Position numbers and translations under genes: made by a program. 64,000 bases of DNA from Culex pipiens pallens (Eukaryota > Arthropoda > Insecta > Diptera > Culicidae): positions 125,451,176-125,515,175 of the forward strand of contig NC_068939.1 in the NCBI RefSeq assembly GCF_016801865.2, given 5' to 3'. The notes beneath the pieces are model-generated. The model did not search any database. It saw only the letters and a list, made by a program, of their open reading frames with translations, and was not told the origin of the DNA. Shown here piece after piece: positions 34,501-47,272 of this stretch (positions within the stretch are counted from its first letter, which is position 1; every line of letters starts with the position of its first letter).

Positions 34501-35400
34501 TTCTTACTGTGATTGTAACCTAATTTTGATAATTAAAAATTGCAGTTGGAATTCGGATCAGGATTTTCGAAAAAAAATTGGTCGGAACATCAGTTAAAAT
34601 TGCAGTCAAAGTACTGTGAAAATTTTAGTCCAAAATTAAGATTGTATTACAGCCAAAATTTTAGTCGAAATTTCAGCCATGTTTAGCTTAAAATATCAGT
34701 CAGCATTTCTGTCTAAATTGCATATCAAATCTTAATTACAGTTATAAGTTAAGTCTATCAGTAGAAATTTTGGCTATTTTTAAATTGGATTTAAGAATTG
34801 ATTTCAGCCAAAGATCATCACAATTTATGTCAAAATTTTGTTCTAAATTTAATTTTAAATTTTGGTATAAATTTAAAATAAATTTTAATTTCTCATTTCA
34901 ATAGAATTTTGATTCAAAATTTAATTGAAAACGTCAATTTTAAATTTTATGCATGATTTTATTAACCAATTCTTTAAACATTTCGATTTAAAATTTCATT
35001 GCTTTCTTGAATCTTTAAAGTTTTACAATAATTAAATTAAAAATATTCAATATCAAGACTATGGCTCAAACAGCTTCAGATATCTTCAAACATCAGAATC
35101 ATCATTCAAACATGTTCTTTAACCTGCAAATCCTTAAATTTTCTTTCATCTTGTTGTCTTTAGACTTTTTTCGGAGGCTTCAGTCGACTAAAAGATCAAT
35201 TTGTTATGTCTACAAATGTCTACAAATGACTTTAAGCCTGCATAAGTTTTCAAGTATTTGTATGCCTTTTAGCATCTTTAAGCGGACATGAATCCAACCT
35301 TATCTTTAAGCATTTTGAATCGTCTTGAAGAGTCAACATAAGTCTTCAAACATCTTTAATGGTCTTAAAACGTCTTCAAGTTGAACAAATCGATCAAATT
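34501..35400. repeat. Degenerate repeats, right part
   Basis: 34501-35000 continues the aattttagtc texture. 35060-35400 shifts to phrases like cttcaaacatc and gtcttcaag. No gene is visible. Confidence 0.45.
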
Positions 35401-36224
35401 GGTTTTCAATCCAAATCAATCATCATCAACCATGTTTTAGACTTTCAAAAATGTCTTCACACAAAATTTTGTTGTCTCCCACGATCTGTAAAATTATGCT
35501 TGCTGCATAAAAAAGATTGCAAAAAAAAAACAATTTCCTTCCCCCCATACATGACCACACGTGAATTCGCACGTTTTTACACGTCTCTAATATAACCAAA
35601 AGAGTGCCGCCCCGAAATTGCGCCCACTTTCGTTTTCAGCAAGAAAATTCCTTCATTTAATAAATCTGTTCACTTTCGTTTGACGGCAGCCACCCCAACC
35701 CGATCAAGCAAAAACCCACCAAATTAAAAGTCCGCGGCGGCGGCACCGCCTCCGTCAAACAAAGTTTGTCCATAATGAAAACAATTTTAGCGCCCATTAC
35801 CCCTGGCGCACACAAAATTAAGCAAAAAAACATGAAGAAATTGTGCTAACGTTTTTGCCCCCCTAAAATCTCGCGATTCGAAGAAAACATTAGTGCCGTC
35901 GTGCTAAAAGCCACTCTCCTGATTTACGCACGATTAATCGGCGAATTTACGACCCTTGAGTTGTGCAAAACTGAGAGGAGGAACCTTTCTCGTAACGGCA
36001 CCTCGCTGGAACTGATACAAATCCATAAAACATGCCATTATAGTTGGTTGGATCGCTCCCGTTGGATCCCGGATGGGGCGCGCCGAGGTCAAACTTCACG
36101 AGTGTGGGCCAAAATCGTGCCGCGAAGGTTGGGTTTGAGCTGCGATGACCCACGATGGATTTGAATTGCGAACTCATCTTTTTTTAAGTGGTGATACCAT
36201 CGAACTAGGGCATCGGGTGATAAA
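35401..36224. other. Low-repeat DNA
   Basis: Contains an A10 run, a CG-rich block (cgcggcggcggcaccgcc near 35731) and no convincing exon. Confidence 0.35.
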
Positions 36225-36430
36225 AGGGTTGAAGCGTCTTCAGGCGTCAGCGGCTTGAAGTCTGCGGAAGTCGACTAATTTCGTAATCTCCAATCGTCTC
36301 GTCCAATGAAGACATGAAGATATGTTTTGAACGTCTTCAATCGTCTTCAATCGTCTTGAACCGTCAACAATTGTCGGCAATCGTCTACAAACGTCTTTAA
36401 TCATCTTCAAACGTCTTAAAAGGACGGGCA
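36225..36430. repeat. Degenerate 'cgtcttcaat' repeat
   Basis: About twenty imperfect units of 9-11 bases such as cgtcttcaat and cgtctacaaa. Confidence 0.6.
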
Positions 36431-37404
36431 ATACTCAATGAACCCGGATATTGTCTGCCACTCTGAATTAGGTCATTGGAAGCAGTGCGATGGCTGTCAC
36501 CACTTAATAATCAGCATCTGTCTAATTCTAGTCTTATACAAACTATACTTTTCGGTAATTTCGATGCCGGCCAGAACTCAAAATCAACATACACTCATAA
36601 CAAACTCTCTCAACGCAACACACCCTTAACTGTGTTAAACCCCTAATCAAAATGCTTCCTTCTTGTACCTCTTGAACGGTGTGCTCCAATCTCCAACCAA
36701 ACTCATGTTGCAAGAGTTCCGACCTGGCAATTCCGTGTTAAACATGTTCACTTTATCAGATCGCAGTTCCCATCAAGTTTATGCCCCCCTATCCATTCCG
36801 GAACAATAGCCCCAGATAACACCTCCTAACCCGACCTCTAACTGCTTCATCGCGCCCTCAGACATTGTAATTGATGCGTTAATAGAGATCGCGCGCAAGA
36901 AAACCGTTGAACCTCATTTACATTCCTGGTGCGCGTCCGCGATTCTCGGACGGATGTCCACGATCAAACCGTTTCATTAGACGGGGGTTGCAATCCCGAA
37001 CAACTTAATTGCTGCAACTTCTTCGACTAATGACCACACGATTAGGCTTTTAGAGGTCTCTTTCTCCCAAGAATGTTGGCTGCAAAACAATTGGTGGGAA
37101 AAATCTGCACGAGTACAAGTCCAAGAAGTGGTTCAGTTCTTGCCAGCTCAGATATTGCGACAAGACACTTGGAGTGGTTCATCCACGTCCGAGGCACTAA
37201 TTAATGGCTATTGTGATTTAAAACACGCGCGCGTGGTATTCAAATTAGCGTGCGAGGTTAATTGGGTCATTCGGCGGACTGTTCCGGTGAAGGTGCCGGT
37301 GAGGAAGTTTGGTTGAAGAGTTAGAACCGTGGAATTGTTGGTTTTGAACTTTGGATTAGGATTAGCAAGCGGAGCAGATCGATGAACCATGATTGAAGTT
37401 TTTG
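36431..37404. other. Low-repeat DNA
   Basis: Balanced composition, no recognised element and no convincing exon. Confidence 0.35.
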
Positions 37405-39352
37405 ATCACACTCACAAACTCGCAAAGTCACAAACTCTCAAATTCACAAACTCAAAAACTCACAAACTCACAAACTCAAAAACTCACTAACTCAAAAACT
37501 TACTAACTCCCAAACTCAAAAACTCACTGACTCACAAATTTGCAAACTCACAAACTCATAAACTCACAAACTAACAAACTAACAAACTCACAAACTCTTA
37601 AACTCACAAACTCAAAAACTCACTAACTCAGAAAGACATACACTTACAAATTCACAAACTCACTGACTGACAAGCTCGCAAACTCAAAAATTCAAAAACT
37701 CGCAAACTTACAAACTCACTAACTCACAAACTAACAAACTCAAAAACTTACTGACTCACAGCACACAAACTCAAAAACTCACTAACTCACTAACTCACAA
37801 ACTTGATAAATCTGCTTACTTAAAACTATCAAACGCATGAACTCACAAATTCACAAGCTAACAAGCTCACAGACTTACAAATTCACAAACTCACATACTC
37901 ACAAATACGCAAACTCACAAACTCATAAATTAGAAACGCACAAATTTGCAAATTTACAAATGCACAAACTCGCAAACTCACAAACTCAAAAACTCACTAA
38001 CTCACAAACTCGCAAACTCACAAACTCACAAACTCGCAAACTCACAAATTACTAACTAACAAATTCCCAAACAAAAAAACTCATTGACTCACAAACTCGC
38101 AAACTCACAAACTCAAAAACTCACTGACTCACAAACTCGCAAACTTACACACTCACAAACTAACAAACTCACAATATTACAAACTCACAAACTCACAAAC
38201 TTACAACTGCACAAACTCACACATTACAAACTCACAAACTTACAAATTCACAAGCTAAAAATACTCATTGACTCACAAACTCGCAAACTTACACGCTCAC
38301 AAACTAACAAACTCACAAACTCATAGTCTTACAAACTCACAAACTTGCAAATGCACAAACTCACAAACTCACAAACTCGCATACTCACAAACTCAAAAAC
38401 TCACTGACTCACAAACTCACAAACTCGCAAACTTACAAACTCACAAACTTTCAAACTACAAACAAAATTACAAACTCACAAACTTACAAATTCACAAACT
38501 AAAAAAACTCACAAACTCACAAACTCGCAAACTCACAAATTACTAACTAACAAATTCCCAAACAAAAAAACTCATTGACTCACAAACTCGCAAACTCACA
38601 AACTCAAAAACTCACTGACTCACAAACTCGCAAACTTACACACTCACAAACTAACAAACTCACAATCTTACAAACTCACAAACTTGCAAATGCACAAACT
38701 CACAAACTCAAAAACTCACTGACTCACAAACTCACAAACTCGCAAACTCGCAAACTTACAAACTCGGATACTTTCAAACTACAAACAAAAATTACAAACT
38801 CACAAACTCGCAAACTCACAAACTCAAAAACTCACTGACTCGCAAACTCACAAACTCACAAACTCACAAACTCACAAACTCACAAACTCACAAACTCACA
38901 AACTCACAAACTCACAAACTCACAAACTCACAAACTCACAAACTCACAAACTCACAAACTCGCAAACATACTCGCAAACATACAAACTCACAAACTCACA
39001 AAATCGCAAACTTACAAACTCCCAAACTTACAAATTACAAATTCACAAACTAAAAAAACTCACTGTATCACAAATACGCAAATTCACAAACACACAAACT
39101 CGCAAACTCACAAACACACAAACTCGCAAACTCGCAAACTCACAAACTCATAAATTCAAAAACTCACTAACTCACAAACTTACAAATTCACAAACTCAAA
39201 AACTCACAAAATCACAAACTCACATACTCACAAACTTACAAACTTACAAGCTTACAAACTTGCAAACTTACAAACTCACAAAATCACAATCTTACGAACT
39301 CACAGACTAACAAACTCACACTCACAAACTCACATTCATAAACTCACACAAT
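37405..39352. repeat. Degenerate octamer satellite (ACAAACTC)n
   Basis: About 1.95 kb of 8-base units with frequent variants (gcaaactc, acaaactt, aaaaactc, actgactc). A long stretch starting acaaattactaactaacaa at 38044 recurs at 38535, a 491-base higher-order duplication. A nearly pure run lies at 38846-38965. The open frames (TNSQTHKL repeats) come from the unit. Confidence 0.93.
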
Positions 39353-39803
39353 TTAAACGCAATTATTTGAAAATGAGAAATAATTGACCTGGAAGGCCAA
39401 ACATTTCTCCAATTGTCAAAAAAGCAAAACAAAACAAGACAAGTTGACAAGGTGTCAAGTGAATGTTGCCATGACAACGTCCAGTCCACCACATAATCAT
39501 GCGCAAAGCTGCTTTGTATTTCAGTACTATGTTGTGGAATGCTAACTTTGCGTACAGGAATGAAACTTTTGAACTCATTGTAATTTAACTCAAAATGAAA
39601 TTTTTAAAATGCTAATGCTGCAGTAATGTGTTTGACAAGCTTGATCTAAGTTCGTAAAAGTACAAGTGTCTTCAGTATGATTAGATTGTGGACCAACAAG
39701 TATCACAAAATGGTAATGATGTAACATTGTTATTGATTTGATTTAAAGCCGGCTTGAATATTTCCTTATGACGTTTTGAGTAGTTGACTAACTTTTATTA
39801 TTT
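39353..39803. other. Non-coding DNA before ratchet site 2
   Basis: AT-rich, no exon recognised. It leads into the pyrimidine tract at about 39792. Confidence 0.35.
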
Positions 39804-39865
39804 TTTCCTTTTCTTTTCAGGTAAGACGTTCAGCAAACTCAAATTTCAAAGCAATCAACGTGAGT
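39790..39865 (+). promoter_or_regulatory. Candidate recursive splice site (ratchet point) 2
   Basis: About 28 bases almost free of A and G (ttattttttccttttctttt) end in CAG at 39820. A donor, GTAAGA, follows directly at 39821. A second good donor, AAC|GTGAGT, lies at 39860, defining a possible 39-base recursive exon (39821-39859). The core CTTTTCAG|GTAAGAC is shared letter for letter with site 3 at 54355/54356. This is the best candidate of the three. Confidence 0.5.
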
Positions 39866-39920
39866 AAATTCGCGAAGCGGAATATTTTCGCTAAAATTAT
39901 CCAACCTTTCCCCGGCTCAG

Positions 39921-40026
39921 CCCTAGTAACATTTTAGGTTTTAAGTAGGCCATAAAAGCCCATATAGGCCGTATGAAGGTTTCCAGAACCATGATAAAAC
40001 CTGTAAGTTTAAAAATGTTACTAGGG
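39921..40026. mobile_element. 106-bp MITE with CCCTAGTAACATTTT ends
   Basis: The left end ccctagtaacattttaggtt and the right end aaaatgttactaggg are inverted copies of 15 or more bases. The interior repeats the word 'aggcc' but codes for nothing. Confidence 0.75.
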
Positions 40027-40039
40027 AGGTCATCAAATT

Positions 40040-40590
40040 TTAACTTTAGGTTAGGCCATCACTTTCAAAGTCTTTAACAATTTAACGCAAAAAACCCCAT
40101 GTTACCTCATCAAACAAGGCCGACCCGGAGCCATTTGTTAACAAGCACCTCTCCAAGTGCATCCTCTCCGCAACGTCTCCAAATAAGTAAACCTCACTCG
40201 TCAATAGCTTCATCTATTGATAAACAGGCCGTACTCGACAATCGCCAAATATGATCACCACCGGGTTATGCAACCGAGTGTGATCCTTTCGATACGCAGA
40301 TTGACCCGGCGATCGCGTGGCGACCGTCCAAGGCGCAGTAGCACTTACTCGTTTGTGACCATCACCAGGCGAACGATTAGCGATTCCTGCGATGCGTTCA
40401 ACCAATCCGTGGGTGTCTAGTTGAGCAGACTTCGAGTTGAAGCCCCCATTACCGTCGTTGGTTAAGCTTAGATTAGGCGAAGCATTAGCGATGTTTACGA
40501 TCGGGACTGATTGGCGACGTGGGAGAGGTGATTTGAAGTTGAATTTGAGAAGTACATGAAAGTGAACGTGCGTTGAGTCGATTGCAATCG
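40040..40590. other. Low-repeat DNA
   Basis: GC-balanced, no recognised element and no convincing exon. Confidence 0.35.
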
Positions 40591-42890
40591 CTGAATGCCT
40601 GGAGACGATTAGTAATGACGTTTGAGACGCTTAGAAACCGTATGAAATGCTTGGAGACGCTTAATGGCTTTTAAATGTGATAAGAGACGCTCGGAAACAC
40701 TCCATGATGCTAGGAGACGCCTAGAGACAATTGTTTACAGAACGCTCAGTGACAATTAAAAATTCTTAAAAGGACTGGAAGATGCACAACAACTATTAAA
40801 ATAGCTTGGAGACACTCAGAGACACCAAATATTACTTTAAAGAACTAAGAGACGCTCAGAGACACTTCATGAAGCTAAGAGACGACCTGGGACACCTTAA
40901 GATCGATCGATCAGAGACGCTAAAAAATCTTAAAAGAGTTCGAAGACGCTCAATTGCCTTTCATATAGCTAGGAAACACTCAGAGATGCCAAATTACTCA
41001 TAACAGAACTAAGGGACGCTCAGAGACACTTCATGATGTTAGGAGACGCCCAGTGACACCTCATTGCTGAACAATCAAAAACGCTTAAAAATTCTTTAAA
41101 GAGCCACAAGATGCTTAATTTGTATTAAAATAGCTAGGAGGCACGCTAAGAGATTCTTCATGACGCTAGGAGACACCCAGCGATACCATTTAATAGAGCG
41201 TTCAGTGATGCTATGTGATTCTAAAAATATCTATAGGACGATGATTATCAATTCAAATACCACTCGGGGATGCCTATTAACCTTTAAAAGCAATAATGGA
41301 TGCCCAAGAACCCTTAACAATTCTCAAAAGGGCGGGGAGACACTCAGAGACACTTAATTACACTAGAATAAACTAAAAATTGCTCGGAGACGCTTAATAA
41401 CTTTGGAAAAAGCTAAGATATGCTTAGAGACCTTTAGCAACTTATTGAAGCGCTAGGAGACGCTCAGAGACGCCTAATGACTCCTAAGAGTAAGAAGACG
41501 CTCAGAGACGCCTAATGACTCCTAAGAGTAAGAAGACGCTCAGAGACGCCTAATGACTCCTAAGAGCTAGGGAAGCATAATGACTCCTAACATTACTAGA
41601 ATGACTTATACACATTTTTAGAGACGCCCAGAGTTGGTAAAAGGCTCCTAGAAGAACTAAAGATTATCAATTACATTTATAAAATGCCTATTAAATTAAA
41701 TACTCTTAAATTGAGACGCTTAGAGCTAAGTTTCTAACTTGAGACTGTCAAAAAGACGTTTGAAAACGCAGGATCGACTTTTTTTCTCTCGAGTGTTATT
41801 AAATGTGACATTTGTCACTTTTCCCAAGCAAAAGTTGACCCTTTTTTGACAACTTCCACCGCACGCCCAAAGGTTAAGTAATATTTGGGCAACCCATTAT
41901 GCGACCAACTCGTTTAAGGTATTTCGCACAGGCATGGGACACAAATTGGGATAATCGGCTTGGCTTAACCAGACGAGTTAAAAGTAACATAACCTCTCGC
42001 ATACCCGACACGGCTAGGTTATGAAGGTGTTTATACTCATATATTTATATTTTATGGGACAAAATCGCCGAAACGGGTTTCGCCGCTTACGAAGTCGGCG
42101 AGGTGAATTAATTGCCTGGTGATAACAAGCAAACACCTCCGCGAAGGGAACCTGCACTTTGAGCGTCTCCAAGTCAGGTGGAGGTTAGAAGTTGAGCACT
42201 GGAGTTGGCACCTGGAGGCAAAGTTTGAGGGATTGAGGCTGGCGACCTGTGTCGCCGAAGATTAGCTAAGAGGTGAACGGCTGATGCAATCGAAAATGCG
42301 TTTACGAGATATTGAAAACGCAATTTGAGCAACCTTCGATTTAAGTGGGACGGTTAAAGATGTTAGCTCTTAGTTTATATGGGTAGCTCTTAACTCTTAT
42401 AGAAACTAATTTGAAATCCTTTTTAAGCATTTTTTTGCGACTTTGTTTCCAGCTTTCGACAATCATCAAAATGATTCAGAAAGACGCTCAGAGACGCACT
42501 TTTTTTTAACAAGAATACGCTAATAACTTACAGAGCTAAGAGACGCTCAGAGACGCTTAGAAACGCCTAACGTAGAGACGCTGAGAAACTCTCAGAAGAG
42601 CTAAGAAACGAAATTCATTTTTTTAGCAGCTATAAAATGCTCAGATGTCGCTTAAAAAAGTTATGAGACGCTCAAAGAAGCTTAACAGCTCTTAAAGGAA
42701 CTAGAAGACGATCAGAGACGCCTAATATAGGGATTTAAAAGAGCTTGGTGACGCTTAAAGCAACTTAATGACTTTTTATCAACTATGAAACAAATGATAA
42801 CGCTTCAAAAAATAAGTAAGTCACTCAAAGACGCTTAACAACTCTTAAATAAACTAGGAGACACTCAGTAGTGCCTAATAAGAGAATAAG
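40591..42890. repeat. Degenerate 'gagacgctcagagacgc' region
   Basis: Phrases of the form gagacgctcagagacgccta, taatgactcctaagag and aactaggag recur irregularly through 2.3 kb, interrupted by low-repeat DNA at about 41760-42480. A clean 38-base unit is repeated three times from 41462 (steps at 41500 and 41538). This looks like an old, largely decayed satellite with a recent local expansion. Confidence 0.7.
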
Positions 42891-42940
42891 AGAAGTCGAG
42901 CTGTTTAATGACTTAAAGAGCAATAAGTCGGCAGCCGGAG

Positions 42941-43534
42941 TTGGCTATTGGCTATTGGCTATTGGATATTGGCTATTGGCTATTGGCTATTGGCTATTGG
43001 CTATTGGCTATTGGCTATTGGCTATTGGCTATTGGCTATTGGCTATTGGCTATTGGCTATTGGCTATTGGCTATTGGCTATTGGCTATTGGCTATTGGCT
43101 ATTGGCTATTGGCTATTGGCTATTGGCTATTGGCTATTGGCTATTGGCTATTGGCTATTGGCTATTGGCTATTGGCTATTGGCTATTGGCTATTGGCTAT
43201 TGGCTATTGGCTATTGGCTATTGGCTATTGGCTATTGGCTATTGGCTATTGGCTATTGGCTATTGGCTATTGGCTATTGGCTATTGGCTATTGGCTATTG
43301 GCTATTGGCTATTGGCTATTGGCTATTGGCTATTGGCTATTGGCTATTGGCTATTGGCTATTGGCTATTGGCTATTGGCTATTGGCTATTGGCTATTGGC
43401 TATTGGCTATTGGCTATTGGCTATTGGCTATTGGCTATTGGCTATTGGCTATTGGCTATTGGCTATTGGCTATTGGCTATTGGCTATTGGCTATTGGCTA
43501 TTGGCTATTGGCTATTGGCTATTGGCTATTGGCT
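42941..43534. repeat. Heptamer array (TTGGCTA)n, about 85 copies
   Basis: 594 bases of a 7-base unit with a single visible substitution (ggatatt, near 42964). Such homogeneity beside decayed satellite suggests very recent expansion. Every frame is open over about 200 codons (LLAIGYW repeats); these are not genes. Confidence 0.97.
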
Positions 43535-44280
43535 TGACGTCTTATAGTAAATCCTTGTATTTTAGCTTTTAGCTCTTAGTCGAGAGGACTTAAAATTAAT
43601 TGCTACCGCAGATCAATAAATCTCGATCGTCATCGACAATTTTCGCATCAAAAAGCAGACAAAAAAATTGGCAAACGCACCTGCCGAAGGTTCCACAGCC
43701 ACGCGAAACGATCCGAACGATCAGATAAGTATCATTCGATCAAATTATTTAATTACACACATCAAAATCGCGGCGTTCCAATAACGCACAGCCTACTGCG
43801 ACGACGATCCTCTCAACCACTACATCGCAGTAGGTCCCAATTACCGCTGCGTGGTTGACCATCTGGTCCAAGACTTGACATGACTCGTTGATATCTTGAC
43901 GGTTGGATCTTCGAGTGAGACACAATATTGGGCGCCTGTAATTTGGTGACCACCGGCGGCCGGAAGATCAATATCGCACACGAATTCAATTCCAATCGAA
44001 TGTGGTCGGCAATTTGGTCTTCAATTGGTGCAGGTGATTGATCAGCCGTTATGTGGTGGAACGTCAAAAAGTTGGTTTGTGGAGTCGGTTTTTTGTCACT
44101 AGAAGTTACGCTTTTTTCTTTTTCGATCCAAAAGATCATGCTCGAAAAAGCATAACTACGGCGTTGCATAAGGAGTACAAACGCGCTCGGCTTTGCGGTG
44201 CCTTTTTTGGGATGATCGTACAGATCTGTCACTTAAGGAGATTACCGTTCAGCCTAATAGATGGCGTTCGCTTTTGGCGG
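43535..44280. other. Low-repeat DNA
   Basis: Includes a 139-codon minus frame (43813-44232) with no recognisable domain, not called as a gene. No transposon recognised. Confidence 0.35.
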
Positions 44281-44283
44281 TTG

Positions 44284-44505
44284 ATGACTGGCGCAGGGGT
44301 AGCGGCTTCGGCTGCCGATCCCGATGATGCTATGAGACGCGGGTTCGATTCCCGCCTTATCCACTGAGCTTCTATCGGATGGTGAAGTAAAACGTCGGTC
44401 CCGGTTTCTCCTGTCTCGTCAGAGGCGCTGGAGCAGAAATCCCACGTTAGAGGAAGGCCATGCCCCGGGGGGCGTAGTGCCAATAGTTTCGTTTTTCGAC
44501 TGGCG
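44284..44505 (+). mobile_element. tRNA-derived SINE
   Basis: The head has A box TGGCGCAGGGG (44289-44299) and B box GGTTCGATTCC (44342-44352) at tRNA spacing. The body contains gaagtaaaacgtcggtcccgg (44384-44404), which nearly matches 11515-11534, and then ccatgccccggggggcgtag. Family name uncertain (Feilai-like SINEs are a possibility). No clean target duplication. Confidence 0.75.
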
Positions 44506-44586
44506 CCAGATTTGGGGCAGATTTTGAAGATGGCAGTCTCTGCTCCAGAAGAGATTGATCCAAATTACAAAACTGGGTGAATTAGG

Positions 44587-45278
44587 TTTTATGATTTTAT
44601 GATTTTATGATTTTATGATTTTATGATTTTATGATTTTATGATTTTATGATTTTATGATTTTATGATTTTATGATTTTATGATTTTATGATTTTATGATT
44701 TTATGATTTTATGATTTTATGATTTTATGATTTTATGATTTTATGATTTTATGATTTTATGATTTTATGATTTTATGATTTTATGATTTTATGATTTTAT
44801 GATTTTATGATTTTATGAGTTTATGATTTTATGATTTTATGATTTTATGATTTTATGATTTTATGATTTTATGATTTTATGATTTTATGATTTTATGATT
44901 TTATGATTTTATGATTTTATGATTTTATGATTTTATGATTTTATGATTTTATGATTTTATGATTTTATGATTTTATGATTTTATGATTTTATGATTTTAT
45001 GATTTTATGATTTTATGATTTTATGATTTTATGATTTTATGATTTTATGATTTTATGATTTTATGATTTTATGATTTTATGATTTTATGATTTTATGATT
45101 TTATGATTTTATGATTTTATGATTTTATGATTTTATGATTTTATGATTTTATGATTTTATGATTTTATGATTTTATGATTTTATGATTTTATGATTTTAT
45201 GATTTTATGATTTTATGATTTTATGATTTTATGATTTTATGATTTTATGATTTTATGATTTTATGATTTTATGATTTA
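44587..45278. repeat. Octamer array (TTTTATGA)n, about 86 copies
   Basis: 692 bases of an 8-base unit with one visible substitution (T to G at 44819). It begins about 80 bases after the SINE. Confidence 0.97.
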
Positions 45279-46560
45279 TTCTTAAAAATACCTGCAATTT
45301 TGACTTTGATCTGGAACTCCACTTGAGGGTGGTGGTTCAAAGTTCAGAGCTACCTCCCTGACTGGAATGTGGCCCGGAGACTTGCGCAACCAATCGGTGA
45401 AGCCTGCTCGCTGCCGCACAAGACTTCAAATTGGGTTACGCAATACGCGCGAACGCGAAAAAGGCGCGTGCTGGTCCAAGTCTGAGAGGAATTTCGAAGC
45501 CGCCCACGCAGTCTTGGACCCTTTGAGTTGGTGGTGGGAAAAGATTTTCTCTCCATTAGTGCGAGACCAGATGGATTGAAAATAGCTCAATTTCCTAAGG
45601 TTTAACTTGAGAGTAATTAATGGCCACTTGGCACGTGTGATCACGTCTGAGGGATTGTTTCTACGAACTCGACACCGTCCAGACAGAGCTGAGACTTGTG
45701 TGTGATTCACACCACTGTCTGGCATTTCTTCGGAGATCGACCGTTTGACGTCATCCGACCTCAGGAAGAGAGATTGATCGGACTCCACCCTGCATTGACC
45801 TCGAGGCTTGACGATGACCTGATGCCAACTTTCCCCTTGCAGAAATTGGGTTAACGCATTTACAATAATATCCTATTTCTTTCTGATGAAGTTGATCGAA
45901 TCACTCAATTTAAAATCATTAAGATCTTCAAGCAATTTTCAGACAATTTTAACAAAGGTTACTTCTAAACTTCCCAAATCAACTCTAATGCTCTAAATCG
46001 CCTCAAAATAATTCCGATCGATCGTCGATCACCCAAATCACGCACCACCAGCAAGGTTTCCCGCGGAACCAACAAAAAAACGATCAATTTACATGCCATC
46101 AGGTCAGGCCGGTCGTAAATAACACTGACCTTCTGGCCAAAACGCGCGTGCGAGACCATAATCGAACCCCCTCCAAAATCGGAACAAAATCAACAACAAA
46201 AAAGCCCAAAATAAAAACCCAAGAAGAGCTTTCACTTTCCGTGCGTGTGCGGTCCCTCAAACGATCGTCAACCACAAAAAAAGCTCATCTCTGTTTGTGT
46301 GTGGGCTTGTACAGTTGTAAACAACACAAACAAAACATAAACAAATTTGTGCGAGGTCGTGCAAGCCGGGAAAACATAAAAAAACGGTGGGGAAATTAAC
46401 CAATAAAAAGCGAATCAGAATCGATTTGCTGACTTTTAACATTTTTGTTTGTTTCGATCGATTTGTGGAGTGCATTTGTGACCTTTGAAACTTGATCGGT
46501 GATTCGGAGTGGAACAATTGAGTGGAGAAAAATCGTATTTATTCCAGGTTGCATGCAGTT
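45279..46560. other. Low-repeat DNA
   Basis: Balanced composition, including a 120-codon minus frame (45426-45788) that shows no recognisable domain. No element recognised. Confidence 0.35.
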
Positions 46561-47272
46561 ACAAGTAAATTTATTAGTTTATTGTAAAATTTGAGAATAA
46601 AAAAAACAACATTTTTTTTTATTACGGAAAATACACTCTTAATTTCATAATTTTTTTCTTTTTGATAAAGTAATCGAGTAACAAAAATATTTTGCATCCA
46701 ATATAAAATTTTGTAAAATATGTTTTCTTAATTTCATTGTAATACTTACCATTTTTATCAATGCAAACAATTAAATCATCAAATTAAAAACAAAATCGTT
46801 TCATAAAAAATCATTAAAAAATTTTGCTAAATTAATTACCAGTATCGAACAAAATTGTATTAAAGCCTCAAAATCAATTTTTAATCAATCAACAAGTATT
46901 TTATAACCGGTAACTTTATGAAAAATCAATAAACATAATAAATAAAACAAAATCAAATGAAATCAAATGAAATCAAATGAAATCAAATGTAACCAAATGA
47001 AATAAAATTCCACATACCACCCCCCCCCCCCTTAATAGATGGTCCGAATTCAGAATGCATTCCCCATGCGTTTAGAATCATTTTTAAGCATGTTTGGATT
47101 GATTGAACAGTCTTTTGAAATGTTGAAAATGTTCGATGTTTAGTATCGCAAAATATTTTTTTTTGTTTAGATTTTTGTTTCATCAAATCTTATATTTTTT
47201 TTAAAACTAATAATTAAAAAACGACTGAACTAGTGTAAAATGCATTCTAAAACACTTTTTAAATGTTGAGAA
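46561..47272. other. AT-rich DNA with a decamer microsatellite
   Basis: Contains four to five units of AAATCAAATG at 46952-46990 and a C10 run near 47022. No exon. Confidence 0.5.

Noticed and set aside
42871..43572. 233-codon frame of LLAIGYW repeats
   Set aside because: All three frames of the heptamer are open; there is no independent coding evidence.
43813..44232. 139-codon minus frame
   Set aside because: No recognisable domain, no promoter or splice signals, and it ends close to a SINE.
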